NCBI RefSeq assembly: GCF_018063565.1
Contig: NZ_JAGPBB010000001.1
Span: 1 to 64,000 of the forward strand
From: Rhodoferax sp.
GTDB taxonomy: Bacteria > Pseudomonadota > Gammaproteobacteria > Burkholderiales > Burkholderiaceae_C
DNA length: 64,000 nt
Direction: 5' to 3'
Part shown: positions 43,470 through 52,715 of the stretch, in pieces
How the letters are laid out: each line of letters starts with the position of its first letter
Numbering within the stretch: position 1 is the stretch's first letter
Translations under genes and position numbers: made by a program
The notes under the pieces: model-generated
Database searches by the model: none
What the model was told of the DNA's origin: nothing
Seen by the model: the letters and a program-made list of their open reading frames with translations, nothing else

Positions 43470-45599
43470 ATGAACATCTCCGAGACCTTTGAAGCTGCTG
43501 TGCGCCGGCATGACCGGGGGGTGGCTGCGCTTGGCTTGTCGTTGTGGGTAGGGTCAGAGCCCACCTTCACCGACCGTCTTTCTCACGCGGCGCATTGGCT
43601 GTCCGCTGCACTGGGCGGCGACAAGTTGTTGCGTGCCCAGGCACTGCTGCGTGAGATGTGTGGGGGCAATCCGGCGGCCTTGACCCTGCGCAGCACCGGC
43701 CGCCAGTATCCGGGCGAGAAACATCCGCGCTGGAATCTCGGCCTTTTGCACAACCGCGATGGCAGCGTGTTGTGGCGCGGCCCGCCTGACCCGATGTTGT
43801 TGCGCGACCCGGTCGCGGCAGCGTTCGATCTGCCGCAGTGGGCCAAGGTGCTGGCTCAGACCTTCGCCGCGCAAGGATGGGCCACCCGCGTCAGCGAGCC
43901 AAGCCATGCGGATTCGGTCTGGCAGGTGCATACCACGGTGCAGGCTGGTACTGACTGGCAATTTGAGCTGTTTGCCGATGCCAACGGGCAGTACTTCGCA
44001 CAGGAGGCACCCGAGAGCGAAGAGGTAACGACCTCCGAGGCGGTCGCCGGCCTGGTTAAGGGTACCCCGCGCACACCGGCTCTGACGCTGCCACCCATCC
44101 TTGAGGTGGCGCAATTGCGTCAAGTGCTGGCGTGCATTGAACGTGCGGCAGTCCTGTGTACCCTGCCGGCGTTGGCATGGTACGGCGCAATGCCGCCGGT
44201 GGACGACACCCTGGCGCTGACCACTGTCACACCAGACCCGGCAGTGATTGAGATCAATTGCGCGCCCAGTGCCAATGCGTTCGAGTTCTTGCAGCGCAGC
44301 CAGCTGGTGTATGACTGTGCCCAAAGGCAGGGTCTGTCGCCCTACCGCCTGTATTACAACGGTATGGTTGCTGACTCGGGCGGTGCCGGGCAGATCACGC
44401 TGGGTGGCCCGTCGCCTCTGCAAAGCCCTTTTTTGCAATACCCGACGCTGCTGCCACGGCTGGTGCGTTATCTGAATCAACACCCTGCACTGTCCTACCT
44501 GTTTGCGCACGACCACCTTGGCAGCAGCGGGCAGTCGGTGCGCGCCGATGAGCGCGGCCAGGATGCCATTGACGATCTCCAACTCGAACTGGCCTTGCTG
44601 GCGCAACAAACCGAGGTCGAGCCTGAGCGCTTGTGGCGCAGCATGGCACCTTTTTTGTGCGACGCCAGTGGCAACAGTCACCGCGCCGAGATCAATATTG
44701 AAAAGCTGTGGAACCCGTATCTGCCTTGGCGCGGCTGTCTGGGCCTAGTTGAGTTTCGTGCGTTGCGGATGCAACACAGCCCGGAGCGCGCGACCGCCCT
44801 GGCATGTCTGTTGCGTGCGGTGGTGGCGATGGCACTGCGCCAAAGCGAGCCTGCGGCGCTGATCGACTGGGGGCGTGAGTTGCATGACCGGTTTGCGCTG
44901 CCGTTTTACCTGGCGCAGGACATGCAGGCGGTGTTGGCGCAGCTCGACCAAAGTGGGCTGGGGCTGGGACTGCCGATTGAACGGGTGCTGCGCCAAGATG
45001 AATTCAGGTTCTTGGGACAACTGGAGATTGCCGATGGCACCCTTGAGTTGCGTCGGGCGATCGAGTTTTGGCCGTTGTTGGGTGATAGCGCCAGCCCCGA
45101 GCAGTCTGGCACCTCGCGGTTGGTGGACGCCAGCACCGCGCGCGTCGAGCTGCGCTGGCGACCCAAGCGCCAAGCTGACGCAGCGGCCGCATCGCAAGCC
45201 TGGGATTGGTACGCGGGCGACATCCGTTTGCCGATGCGCGCCGAGTGCGACGACGACGGGCCGCTGCAGGTGCTGGGGCTGCGCTATCGCAGCTTTGTGC
45301 CTAAAGCGGGGCTGCACCCCTCATTGGGCGTCCAGGCGCCACTGACGCTGCAATTGTGCCCACGTGCCGGACCGTTGAAGTATGTGGTGCAGTGGCACGA
45401 ATGGCATCCCCTCGGTACCGGTTATGACGGACTGCCATCAGATTTGCAGCAAGCGCAGGCGCGCCGTCTGGAGCGGCTTACGCTGTGCTGCGAAACCCTG
45501 CCCACTGATCAGCCGGCTGCGCCGGGCGCACCGGCATCGGCGGGCATACGACCCTACTGCGTGGACTTGCGTTACCCAGGAGCAGGCGGCAAGGCTTAG
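43470..45599 (+). CDS. stand-alone DUF2126 protein (transglutaminase-associated)
   Basis: A 709-residue cytoplasmic protein consisting of the DUF2126 (COG4196) module. The N-terminus LGLSLWVGSEPTFTDR is the signature usually found in the middle of ~1,100-residue fusions that start with a transglutaminase-like domain; here that domain is missing. Other family segments: HPRWNLGLLHNRDG, ALTTVTPDPAVIEINCAPS and GLVEFRALRMQ. The usual partners (alpha-E/DUF403, circularly permuted ATP-grasp, second transglutaminase) are not adjacent. Start ATG 43470; the function of the module is unknown but a peptide-ligase/amidase system has been proposed for this cluster. Confidence 0.8.
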   Translation: MNISETFEAAVRRHDRGVAALGLSLWVGSEPTFTDRLSHAAHWLSAALGGDKLLRAQALLREMCGGNPAALTLRSTGRQYPGEKHPRWNLGLLHNRDGSVLWRGPPDPMLLRDPVAAAFDLPQWAKVLAQTFAAQGWATRVSEPSHADSVWQVHTTVQAGTDWQFELFADANGQYFAQEAPESEEVTTSEAVAGLVKGTPRTPALTLPPILEVAQLRQVLACIERAAVLCTLPALAWYGAMPPVDDTLALTTVTPDPAVIEINCAPSANAFEFLQRSQLVYDCAQRQGLSPYRLYYNGMVADSGGAGQITLGGPSPLQSPFLQYPTLLPRLVRYLNQHPALSYLFAHDHLGSSGQSVRADERGQDAIDDLQLELALLAQQTEVEPERLWRSMAPFLCDASGNSHRAEINIEKLWNPYLPWRGCLGLVEFRALRMQHSPERATALACLLRAVVAMALRQSEPAALIDWGRELHDRFALPFYLAQDMQAVLAQLDQSGLGLGLPIERVLRQDEFRFLGQLEIADGTLELRRAIEFWPLLGDSASPEQSGTSRLVDASTARVELRWRPKRQADAAAASQAWDWYAGDIRLPMRAECDDDGPLQVLGLRYRSFVPKAGLHPSLGVQAPLTLQLCPRAGPLKYVVQWHEWHPLGTGYDGLPSDLQQAQARRLERLTLCCETLPTDQPAAPGAPASAGIRPYCVDLRYPGAGGKA

Positions 45600-45662
45600 G
45601 CCAGGCGACACCTTGGGAAGTGGAGAGGCAGAATCATTGCCTTTTGAATGTCACTATCTTTA

Positions 45663-45702
45663 TAGCTATAAACGCGCGATATAAATGGCCTGATGTCGTT
45701 TT
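45663..45702 (+). repeat. AT-rich dispersed element, copy h
   Basis: TAGCT at 45663 and GGCCTGATG from 45687; 24-nt offset, 23 of 37 positions identical to copy a. The start lies in a perfect 14-bp palindrome TTTATAG/CTATAAA (45659-45672). It occupies the gap between DUF2126 and the chemoreceptor gene. Confidence 0.65.
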
Positions 45703-45786
45703 TCATTCACAAACAGGTTCCATGTGCCCATCCGTCAATTTGGAACTCGTGATACGCGCCTACCCGTGAAAAGACCCTATGAGCAT

Positions 45787-45797
45787 GTAAACTTTAC
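45787..45797. promoter_or_regulatory. short palindrome upstream of chemoreceptor gene
   Basis: GTAAA-C-TTTAC, 95 bp upstream of the chemoreceptor start. It is the only clear dyad in the 90 bp before the gene outside the repeat. Possible operator; no assigned protein. Confidence 0.25.
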
Positions 45798-45892
45798 ACG
45801 CACCGAAAAGAAGTTGAGTTGAGCGACGGGCGACCTCGCTGACTCTATTTCGCCAGTATCTGGTTTTGGTTGCGAGTATGGAGTTCTTCGAA

Positions 45893-48583
45893 ATGAATAA
45901 GTTGTTCCGCGTTTGGGACAGATTCGGCCTGCAGTTCAAGCTACAACTGCTGATCCTCGGATTTTTGACCCTGATCCTGTTTGCCGCCCAACATTGGGTG
46001 ATTAACCGGTTTGAACAGCAGATCATGAGCGCGGCGCGCCACCGCACGGTCACCGTGGCAGACGGTGCCATCAATGGTCTCAATACGTTGATGGACACCA
46101 AACTGGGTGACAAGGATGTCATCAGCGACCCCAAAGCCAGGGCGCTGTTCATCAAGCAGATCGGCGTTTCTGACAATATTGTTGAGTTGCGCGTGATTCG
46201 GGCCAAAGGCACCGATGATGAATATGGTGAAGGATTGCCACAGGAAAAACCAGTGGACGCGCTTGATCACAGTGTGATCAGCAGTGGCAAGACCGAGTTC
46301 CAGCTCAGTCGCACCGCTGACGGAGGGGCCACGCTGCGGGTGGTTATGCCCTTCGTGGCTGAGAAAGAGTTCCGCACCAGCAAATGCCTGGAATGCCACG
46401 CCGTCGAACCCAAGACTGTGCTCGGGGCGGCCAGCGTCACGATGGACATCAAAGAAGATGTGCTGGCCATCGAAAGCATCCGCCAGTGGGTATGGATGGG
46501 TATGGTGGTGCTGTTGGTGGTGCTGTTTCTGGTGATTGGCCTGATCGTTCAGCGTCTGCTGCGGCAACTTGGCGGTGAGCCGATGTATGTGATTGACATC
46601 CTCAAGGGAATCTCGCGCGGTGATCTCACACACGACATTGCAACCCGCAAACACGATGACCACAGCTTGCTGGCAGCCATGAAGGTGATGCAGCAGGGAC
46701 TGCGTGAGGTGGTGAGTGAGATGCAGTCGGTGGTTTCCAAAGCTGCTCAGGGCGACTTGTCGCAACGCATTGATCTGGAACAAAAGCAGGGTTTTGCGCG
46801 TGATTTGGGTGACCGGGTCAACGCATTGACCGACGCCACGACCCGCATCAAGATGGCTTTGGATAACGCCTCGACCAGCGTGATGATTGCCGATGCACAA
46901 GGCAGAATCATCTACATGAATCAGGCCGTGACAACCCTGATGCGGGCGGCGCAGGACGACATCGCCGAGGTGTTGCCGCTGTTTCGCGCCGACCAGATTG
47001 TGGGTGATAGTCTGGAGCCCGTGATGGACGCAGGAGCATGGCCGCATGGCCCGCTGTCTGCGCTGTCCAACGCACACAGTGCAGATGTGCGCCTGGGTGA
47101 GCGAATTTTTGGCGTCATTGCCGCCCCGGTGCGTGATGATCGGGGCCACCACCTGGGTGCCATCATCGAGTGGCGTGACCGCGCGCTGGAGATAGCCGAG
47201 CAGGCGCAAGCGCGTGCCAATGCCCGCATCCGTCAGGCGCTCGACAAGTGCACCACCAACGTGATGATTGCGAACGCCAATCACGACATCGTGTACATGA
47301 ATGAGACCGCCACCGCCATGATGCAGCGCAACCAGGTCGAGTTGCGCAAATCATTGCCGCATTTCGATGCAAACCAGCTGATTGGGCAAAACATCGATGT
47401 GTTCCACCGGCAACCCGACCACCAGCGCCGGCTGCTGGAAACGCTTGCTGGCAGCCATCGGGCGCAAATCAGCATTGGCACGTTACATTTCGGCTTCATT
47501 GCCAACCCGATCCTGGACGGGCAGGGCCAGCGCGTAGGCACCGTGGTGGAGTGGCTGGACCGCACGGCCGAGGTCAATGTCGAGAACGAAATTGCCAGCA
47601 TCGTCGAAGGCGCATCGCATGGCGACTTTCGCCAGCGACTGCAACCGGCTGGCAAGAGCGGCTTTTTCCTGACCCTGACGCACAGCATGAACAAGCTGCT
47701 CGACACCAGCGAGTTGGGGCTAAGCGACGTCGCCGAACTGCTGGCCGCTTTGGCTGAGGGGGATCTCACGCAACGCATGGAACGTGATTACGCGGGACTT
47801 TTTGGCCGCGTGAAAGACAGCGCCAACGCAACGGTCGAGAACCTGACCCGGGTGATCGACGAGGTTAGCGCCGCATCCCGGGCTCTGACCGGTGCCGCCA
47901 ATCAAGTGAGCGCCACGGCACAATCATTGTCGCAGGCGGCCAGCGAGCAGGCAGGGTCGGTCGAGCAGACCCGTGGCAACGTGGATGCCATCTCGGCCTC
48001 AATCAATCAAAACAGTGATAACGCCCGAATGACCGATGGCATTGCTACCCAAAGCAGCCGCGAGGCGGTGGAGGGTGGTCGCGCGGTGAACCAGACCGTG
48101 GCGGCGATGAAGCAAATAGCGGCCAAAATTGGCATCGTGGACGACATTGCCTACCAGACCAACCTGCTGGCTCTCAATGCTGCCATTGAAGCGGCTCGGG
48201 CCGGCGAGCATGGCAAGGGGTTTGCGGTGGTGGCCGCAGAAGTGCGCAAACTGGCCGAACGCAGCCAGGAGGCGGCTCACGAGATCGGCGAGCTGGCCAA
48301 CACCAGTGTTTCGACCGCTGAGCATGCCGGCCAATTACTCGATCAGATTGTGCCCAATGTGCAAAAGACGAGTGCGCTGGTGCAAGAGATCGCCACCGCC
48401 AGCGTTGAGCAGAGTAAATCTGTCACCCAAATTGGTGGCGCCATGGGTCAGTTGTCGCGTGCCACCCAGCAAAACGCCTCGGCGGCCGAAGAACTCGCCG
48501 CCACCAGTGACGAACTGTCGGCACAGGCGGAACAATTGCAGCACAGCATCGCGTTTTTCAACACCGGCGTCGGCGGGCGCTGA
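45893..48583 (+). CDS. chemoreceptor with periplasmic c-type haem motif and two PAS domains
   Basis: A methyl-accepting chemotaxis protein of 896 residues. Order: TM1 (~18-38), periplasmic domain of ~165 residues with a CxxCH haem-binding site [10 protein letters not shown] (Cys 165, Cys 168, His 169), TM2 (~200-222), HAMP-like segments, two PAS domains (starting [15 protein letters not shown] and [15 protein letters not shown]), further HAMP-like repeats and the MCP signalling domain with hairpin tip [20 protein letters not shown]. The haem site implies redox, O2 or NO sensing; DUF3365-type sensors are the known relatives. Start ATG 45893 with GGAG nine bases upstream. No C-terminal CheR-tether pentapeptide. 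Confidence 0.9.
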   Translation: MNKLFRVWDRFGLQFKLQLLILGFLTLILFAAQHWVINRFEQQIMSAARHRTVTVADGAINGLNTLMDTKLGDKDVISDPKARALFIKQIGVSDNIVELRVIRAKGTDDEYGEGLPQEKPVDALDHSVISSGKTEFQLSRTADGGATLRVVMPFVAEKEFRTSKCLECHAVEPKTVLGAASVTMDIKEDVLAIESIRQWVWMGMVVLLVVLFLVIGLIVQRLLRQLGGEPMYVIDILKGISRGDLTHDIATRKHDDHSLLAAMKVMQQGLREVVSEMQSVVSKAAQGDLSQRIDLEQKQGFARDLGDRVNALTDATTRIKMALDNASTSVMIADAQGRIIYMNQAVTTLMRAAQDDIAEVLPLFRADQIVGDSLEPVMDAGAWPHGPLSALSNAHSADVRLGERIFGVIAAPVRDDRGHHLGAIIEWRDRALEIAEQAQARANARIRQALDKCTTNVMIANANHDIVYMNETATAMMQRNQVELRKSLPHFDANQLIGQNIDVFHRQPDHQRRLLETLAGSHRAQISIGTLHFGFIANPILDGQGQRVGTVVEWLDRTAEVNVENEIASIVEGASHGDFRQRLQPAGKSGFFLTLTHSMNKLLDTSELGLSDVAELLAALAEGDLTQRMERDYAGLFGRVKDSANATVENLTRVIDEVSAASRALTGAANQVSATAQSLSQAASEQAGSVEQTRGNVDAISASINQNSDNARMTDGIATQSSREAVEGGRAVNQTVAAMKQIAAKIGIVDDIAYQTNLLALNAAIEAARAGEHGKGFAVVAAEVRKLAERSQEAAHEIGELANTSVSTAEHAGQLLDQIVPNVQKTSALVQEIATASVEQSKSVTQIGGAMGQLSRATQQNASAAEELAATSDELSAQAEQLQHSIAFFNTGVGGR

Positions 48584-48658
48584 AGCGCCTGGTTTTTTAA
48601 TGCTCGAGGCACAACCCGCTGGGCAGACGCGCCAGCCGGGCATGAAACGGTGGTTGGG

Positions 48659-49963
48659 CTAGAGGTTACCGAGTTTGCGAAACAGCGTGCGTTCGCTGAC
48701 ACCTAGACGGCGCGCGAGCGTCGGACGATCGCCCTGGTGTGCGGCCAACGCCCAGCGCAGATATCGGTGCTCATTCTCCTTGAGCGTCAGCCAGGTGCCG
48801 CTGCTGTTGGCTGTCTGCGTGGCAGGACTGGCTTCCGCCTCGACATCCAGGTCCAGGATATGCCTGGGCTCGATTTCATCACCGTCGGCCAGCAGGCTGG
48901 CCCGTTCGAGCAGGTTACGTAACTCGCGGATGTTGCCTGCGAAAGGCATCTCTGCCAGCAGCAGCGAAGCCTCCGAACTCAAATGCAATGCACGACCCGC
49001 CGCCACGCGTGAAAGCAGCGATTGCGCCAGCAATGTCAGGTCGGACGCGCGTTCACGCAACGATGGCGTGTGGATCGGAAAGGTGTTGATGCGAAAGTAC
49101 AGATCATGGCGAAAGGTTTCCGCCTTCACCATCGCCTCCAGGTCATGGTGCGTTGCCGAGATCAGACGAAAGTCGGCTGCCAGCACCTCGACACCACCAA
49201 CCCGCCGAAAGGTACCGGTTTCAAGCAGGCGCAGCAGCTTGACTTGCAGCGTTAGTGGCAGGTCGCCAATCTCATCGAGAAACAAGGTGCCACCACTGGC
49301 GGCCTCGATCAGGCCCTGTTTGCGGTGCGTTGCACCGGTAAACGCGCCCTTTTCGTAACCAAACAGTTCACTCTCAAAGAGGGTTTCCGTCAGCCCCGAG
49401 CAATCCACAGCCACAAAGGGCTGGGCCGCCCTGGAACTGCCTTCGTGGATCGCCCGTGCGACGAGTTCCTTGCCAGTGCCGGTTTCGCCAAGCAGCATCA
49501 CCGCGGCCATGGATGGCGCAACACGCATTACCCGTGCCAGCATGCGTGTAAAGGTCGGCGAGCGTCCGACCAGCCCTTGCGCAGCGGGTCGGCTGCTGGC
49601 CTGGCGCACCACGCGCATGGTCTCAACATACAGCGCTCGTTCGCCGTTGTCGTCGCGGATGGGCGTGGTTTCAACATCGACATGCTCTTCGCCATGGGCG
49701 GTGTAGTGAAGATGGAGCACGCGTTTCTTTTGTCCGCTGCTGCGGCTTTCCTGCAAAGGGCACGATTCACCCGCCTGGTCGCAGGGCACGCTAAAGCGGT
49801 GCGACACCTCATAGCAGCGCCGACCAACCACCGGAGCGTCATTGCTGAAATCGCGCAAATAGGCCGGGTTGGCGGACAGGATGCGGTACTCGCCATCCAT
49901 GACGATGCTTGGCTCGTCAAACGAATCCAGAAACGAGCTGATCTTGTTCAGGTTCACACCCAA
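48659..49963 (-). CDS. sigma-54-dependent activator (PAS-AAA-Fis HTH)
   Basis: A 434-residue enhancer-binding protein. N-terminal PAS domain (residues ~12-110) with a cysteine triad C50, C61, C68 ([12 protein letters not shown]...ESCPL), AAA+ domain with Walker [11 protein letters not shown], the sigma-54 contact loop GAFTGA (in [12 protein letters not shown]) and Walker [10 protein letters not shown], and a Fis-type HTH at the end ([20 protein letters not shown]). It is divergent from the sigma-54 promoter and 69-aa membrane protein gene at 50098-50378 and convergent with the chemoreceptor. The PAS cysteines could sense a metal, Fe-S cluster, redox or sulfur signal. Confidence 0.92.
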   Translation of the reverse strand: MGVNLNKISSFLDSFDEPSIVMDGEYRILSANPAYLRDFSNDAPVVGRRCYEVSHRFSVPCDQAGESCPLQESRSSGQKKRVLHLHYTAHGEEHVDVETTPIRDDNGERALYVETMRVVRQASSRPAAQGLVGRSPTFTRMLARVMRVAPSMAAVMLLGETGTGKELVARAIHEGSSRAAQPFVAVDCSGLTETLFESELFGYEKGAFTGATHRKQGLIEAASGGTLFLDEIGDLPLTLQVKLLRLLETGTFRRVGGVEVLAADFRLISATHHDLEAMVKAETFRHDLYFRINTFPIHTPSLRERASDLTLLAQSLLSRVAAGRALHLSSEASLLLAEMPFAGNIRELRNLLERASLLADGDEIEPRHILDLDVEAEASPATQTANSSGTWLTLKENEHRYLRWALAAHQGDRPTLARRLGVSERTLFRKLGNL

Positions 49964-49980
49964 CTCCCAAGGCCATTGAA

Positions 49981-49994
49981 TGCCAATTATGGCA
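49981..49994. promoter_or_regulatory. upstream activator dyad 1
   Basis: TGCCA-ATTA-TGGCA, perfect 5-bp arms, 104-117 bp upstream of the -24 element of the sigma-54 promoter at 50098. Similar in sequence to dyad 2; the two centres are 32 bp apart, three helical turns, as expected for cooperative binding of a Fis-type activator dimer. Confidence 0.5.
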
Positions 49995-50012
49995 CTTTAA
50001 ATGAACTGGTGC

Positions 50013-50026
50013 CGCCAATATTGACA
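50013..50026. promoter_or_regulatory. upstream activator dyad 2
   Basis: CGCCAATATTGACA, 10 of 14 positions identical to dyad 1 (GCCAAT...TG.CA), with one mismatch between arms. Centre 32 bp from dyad 1 and about 80 bp before the -24 element. Confidence 0.45.
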
Positions 50027-50097
50027 CACTCCTCGACCCCTTGACGCTGACAAAGAAAAATAATCAATGTTTTCAATGGGTTAAACAGTTTCTACAG

Positions 50098-50113
50098 TGG
50101 CCCGGTATTTGCA
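50098..50113 (+). promoter_or_regulatory. sigma-54 (-24/-12) promoter
   Basis: TGGCCCG-GTAT-TTGCA matches the consensus TGGCACG-N4-TTGCA with one mismatch; GG and GC are 10 nt apart. The transcription start should fall near 50124, 45 bp before the start codon of the 69-aa gene. Confidence 0.8.
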
Positions 50114-50168
50114 ATCATTTTGGCGAGAGTAGCCATCGATTTCATAACCCCTGAACGGGAGTACCACC

Positions 50169-50378
50169 ATGAGCCTGATCCACCTGCAACATGTCGCCGC
50201 ACAAACCGCAGAAACTACCGCAACCTTGTTGGTTTACCTGCCAATTTTGGTGTTGCTGGTTCCGCTGTTGCTGCTCTACATTCCGCTGCACTCGCTCGGC
50301 GTGTCGTTCAACTGGTTTTCCAAGCTTCTGTTCGGATCCCACAAAGCCAAAGCAGCAACGGCGCTCATGGCCCGCTGA
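50169..50378 (+). CDS. small membrane protein, 69 aa, sigma-54 driven
   Basis: Not recognised. It has a strong ribosome site (GGGAGTACCACC before the ATG) and its own sigma-54 promoter. The product has a polar N-terminus (MSLIHLQHVAAQTAETTAT), a very hydrophobic span (LLVYLPILVLLVPLLLLYI, residues ~20-38) with prolines, a second less hydrophobic stretch (LGVSFNWFSKLLFG) and a basic C-terminal tail (SHKAKAATALMAR). Likely a single- or re-entrant-span inner-membrane protein. Possible roles are a small regulator of a membrane complex or a stress protein; none is supported directly. Confidence 0.75.
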   Translation: MSLIHLQHVAAQTAETTATLLVYLPILVLLVPLLLLYIPLHSLGVSFNWFSKLLFGSHKAKAATALMAR

Positions 50379-50606
50379 GGCCTGAGTCAAACCTTTGCTG
50401 CTGATGGACTCGCCACGCGAGTTCTGAGGGGTCACGGTGGGGGCACAAAGCGCCACTTGCGGTGCGGACGTCATGGCAAGACTTGGCTGACCCCACCGAG
50501 TCAAGCCTGGTGACTTCTGGCTGATCAATCGTAACCGGTGCACGCCGGAACTCCACTGGCGCAGGCGTAAACTTAGGTCCCATTTCAACATCAAATAGAG
50601 ACCTGT

Positions 50607-52661
50607 ATGAGCCTGAATCTGTCGACAAAAATCCGTGCGGTGGCCCTCGTGGGGCATGGCGCCGTGGGAAAAACAACTCTGGTTGAGAGCCTGCTGGCAG
50701 CCACCGGCGCCATCGCCAGCCGTGGTGCAGTGGAAAAAGGCAACACCGTGTGTGACTTTGACCCGGTTGAGAAACAACTGGGCTTCTCGCTTCAGTCCTC
50801 GCTGGTTAGCCTCAACACCGCCGACACGCTGATCCACCTGATCGACACCCCCGGTTACCCTGACTTTGCCGGCCAGACCATTGGCGCACTGGCGGCGGTC
50901 GACACAGCACTGATTGTCATCAGTGCCCAGACGGGCATTGAGTTGACTGCCGAGCGCATGTTCGACCTGGCAGGCGAGCGTGGTCTGTGCCGCATGATCG
51001 TCATCAACAAGATCGACGCCGAGAACATTGACCTGAACGCCCTGGTCGATCAGGTGCGCGAGCGTTTTGGCAAGCAGTGCCTGCTGCTGGATTTGCCCAC
51101 ACAGCACGGGCAGGACGTGGTCGAGCTGCTGGGGCATGACGACGGCGAGAGTGACTTTGCCTCGGTCGCCGCCGCGCACCGCGCGTTGATCGACCAACTG
51201 GTCGAAGAAGACGACGACCTGATGGCGCGCTACCTCGAAGATGGCACGGACCCCAGCCCGCAAGAACTGCACGCGCCGTTCGAAAAAGCGCTGCGCGAAG
51301 GCCATCTGATTCCGATCCTGTTTGTCTCGGCCAAGACCGGTGCCGGCGTGCCGCAACTGCTCGACGCCCTGGCCAAGCTGGCACCCAACCCCGCTGAGGG
51401 CAACCCACCACCGTTTTACAAAGGCGAACCCGGCGCTGAACCCCAGGCGTTTGCCGCGCAGCCCGACGACGCACTGCATGTGCTGGCCCATGTATTCAAG
51501 ATTGTGGTGGACCCGTTCATTGGAAAGGTCGGTGTGTTTCGCGTGCATCAGGGCACCATCCGCAAAGAGGGGCAGCTGTTTGCCGGCTCGGCCAAACGAC
51601 CGTTCAAGGTGGCGCACCTGTACCGCTTGCAAGGCAAAGAGTACGTCGAAGTGCCAGCATTGGTGCCGGGCGACATTGGCGCTGTGGCCAAGGTGGATGA
51701 GATCGACTTTGACTGTGTGCTGCACGACTCACACGACGAAGACGACATCCATTTGAAACCGCTGGTGTTTCCCCAGCCCATGCAGGGCCTGGCGGTGCAG
51801 ACCAAGCGCAAAGGCGACGAGCAACGGTTATTTGAAATCTTGCATAAACTTGAACTGGAGGATCCGTGTTTCACAGTGGAGCGCCACCCTGGCACCAACG
51901 AAACCATCATCCGCGGTTTGGGCGACATGCACCTGCGCTCCAAGATGCTGCGCATGCAGCAACAGTTCAAGCTGGAGCTCGACACCAGCGTGCCCCAGAT
52001 TGCCTACCGCGAGACGATTTTGGGCAAGGCCGAAGGCCACTGCCGACACAAGAAACAAAGTGGTGGTGCGGGTCAATTCGGCGAAGTGATGTTGCGGGTA
52101 GAGCCTTTGGCGCGCGGGGCTGGCTTTGAGTTTGTTGACATCGTGAAAGGCGGTGCCATTCCCGGCGTATTCATGGCAGCGGTTGAAAAGGGTGTGCAGC
52201 AGGCGCTGGCCGAAGGCGCCGTGGGCGGTTTTCCGTTGCATGACTTGCGTGTCATCGTGCACGACGGCAAGACCCACGCGGTGGACGGCAAAGAAGTGGC
52301 GTTTGTGGCAGCAGCGCGCAAGGCCACACTCGAAGCGGTACGGGCGGCCAACCCGATCGTGCTGGAGCCGTTGGTGAACATCGAGGTGGTGGCGCCCGAG
52401 TCAGCCATCGGTGACCTCACCGGTGACCTGGCCAGCAAACGCGGCCACATCACCGGCACGCAACCGCGCCCGGCGGGCACGGTGGCCATCAGCGGTCAGA
52501 TGCCGCTGGCCGAGTTGGGTGACTACCAAAGCCGCCTCAAGTCGCTCACCGGCGGGCAGGGTTCGTACAGCCTGGCGTTTTCGCATTACGCGCAGGTCAG
52601 TGCGGACACGCAAGCCAAGCTGGCGGCGGCCTTCAAGCCCGCCAATCTCGGCGACGATTAA
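50607..52661 (+). CDS. elongation factor G paralogue (EF-G2/FusA2-like)
   Basis: A translation-type GTPase of 684 residues with EF-G domains I-V. G1 GHGAVGKTTL (16-25), G4 NKID and the G3 motif DTPGY (80-84), where the catalytic His of DTPGH is replaced by Tyr. Switch I lacks the ERGITI sequence of true EF-G and instead has VEKGNTVCDFDPVEKQLGFS. These are marks of the EF-G2 group, whose members bind ribosomes but often show little translocation activity. Domain IV motif RHKKQSGGAGQFGEV is conserved. The gene is preceded by a 228-bp gap without other features. Confidence 0.87.
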   Translation: MSLNLSTKIRAVALVGHGAVGKTTLVESLLAATGAIASRGAVEKGNTVCDFDPVEKQLGFSLQSSLVSLNTADTLIHLIDTPGYPDFAGQTIGALAAVDTALIVISAQTGIELTAERMFDLAGERGLCRMIVINKIDAENIDLNALVDQVRERFGKQCLLLDLPTQHGQDVVELLGHDDGESDFASVAAAHRALIDQLVEEDDDLMARYLEDGTDPSPQELHAPFEKALREGHLIPILFVSAKTGAGVPQLLDALAKLAPNPAEGNPPPFYKGEPGAEPQAFAAQPDDALHVLAHVFKIVVDPFIGKVGVFRVHQGTIRKEGQLFAGSAKRPFKVAHLYRLQGKEYVEVPALVPGDIGAVAKVDEIDFDCVLHDSHDEDDIHLKPLVFPQPMQGLAVQTKRKGDEQRLFEILHKLELEDPCFTVERHPGTNETIIRGLGDMHLRSKMLRMQQQFKLELDTSVPQIAYRETILGKAEGHCRHKKQSGGAGQFGEVMLRVEPLARGAGFEFVDIVKGGAIPGVFMAAVEKGVQQALAEGAVGGFPLHDLRVIVHDGKTHAVDGKEVAFVAAARKATLEAVRAANPIVLEPLVNIEVVAPESAIGDLTGDLASKRGHITGTQPRPAGTVAISGQMPLAELGDYQSRLKSLTGGQGSYSLAFSHYAQVSADTQAKLAAAFKPANLGDD

Positions 52662-52715
52662 GCCAGCGCAGGGTTGCGCTGGCCCGATTGGGTTGGCGCG
52701 GCCCAGGGTTGCACC

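Noticed and set aside
45941..47284. 447-codon minus-strand open frame
   Set aside because: Antisense to the chemoreceptor gene; no recognisable product.
50142..51725. 527-codon minus-strand open frame
   Set aside because: Antisense to the EF-G paralogue and the small membrane protein gene, both supported by motifs and ribosome sites.
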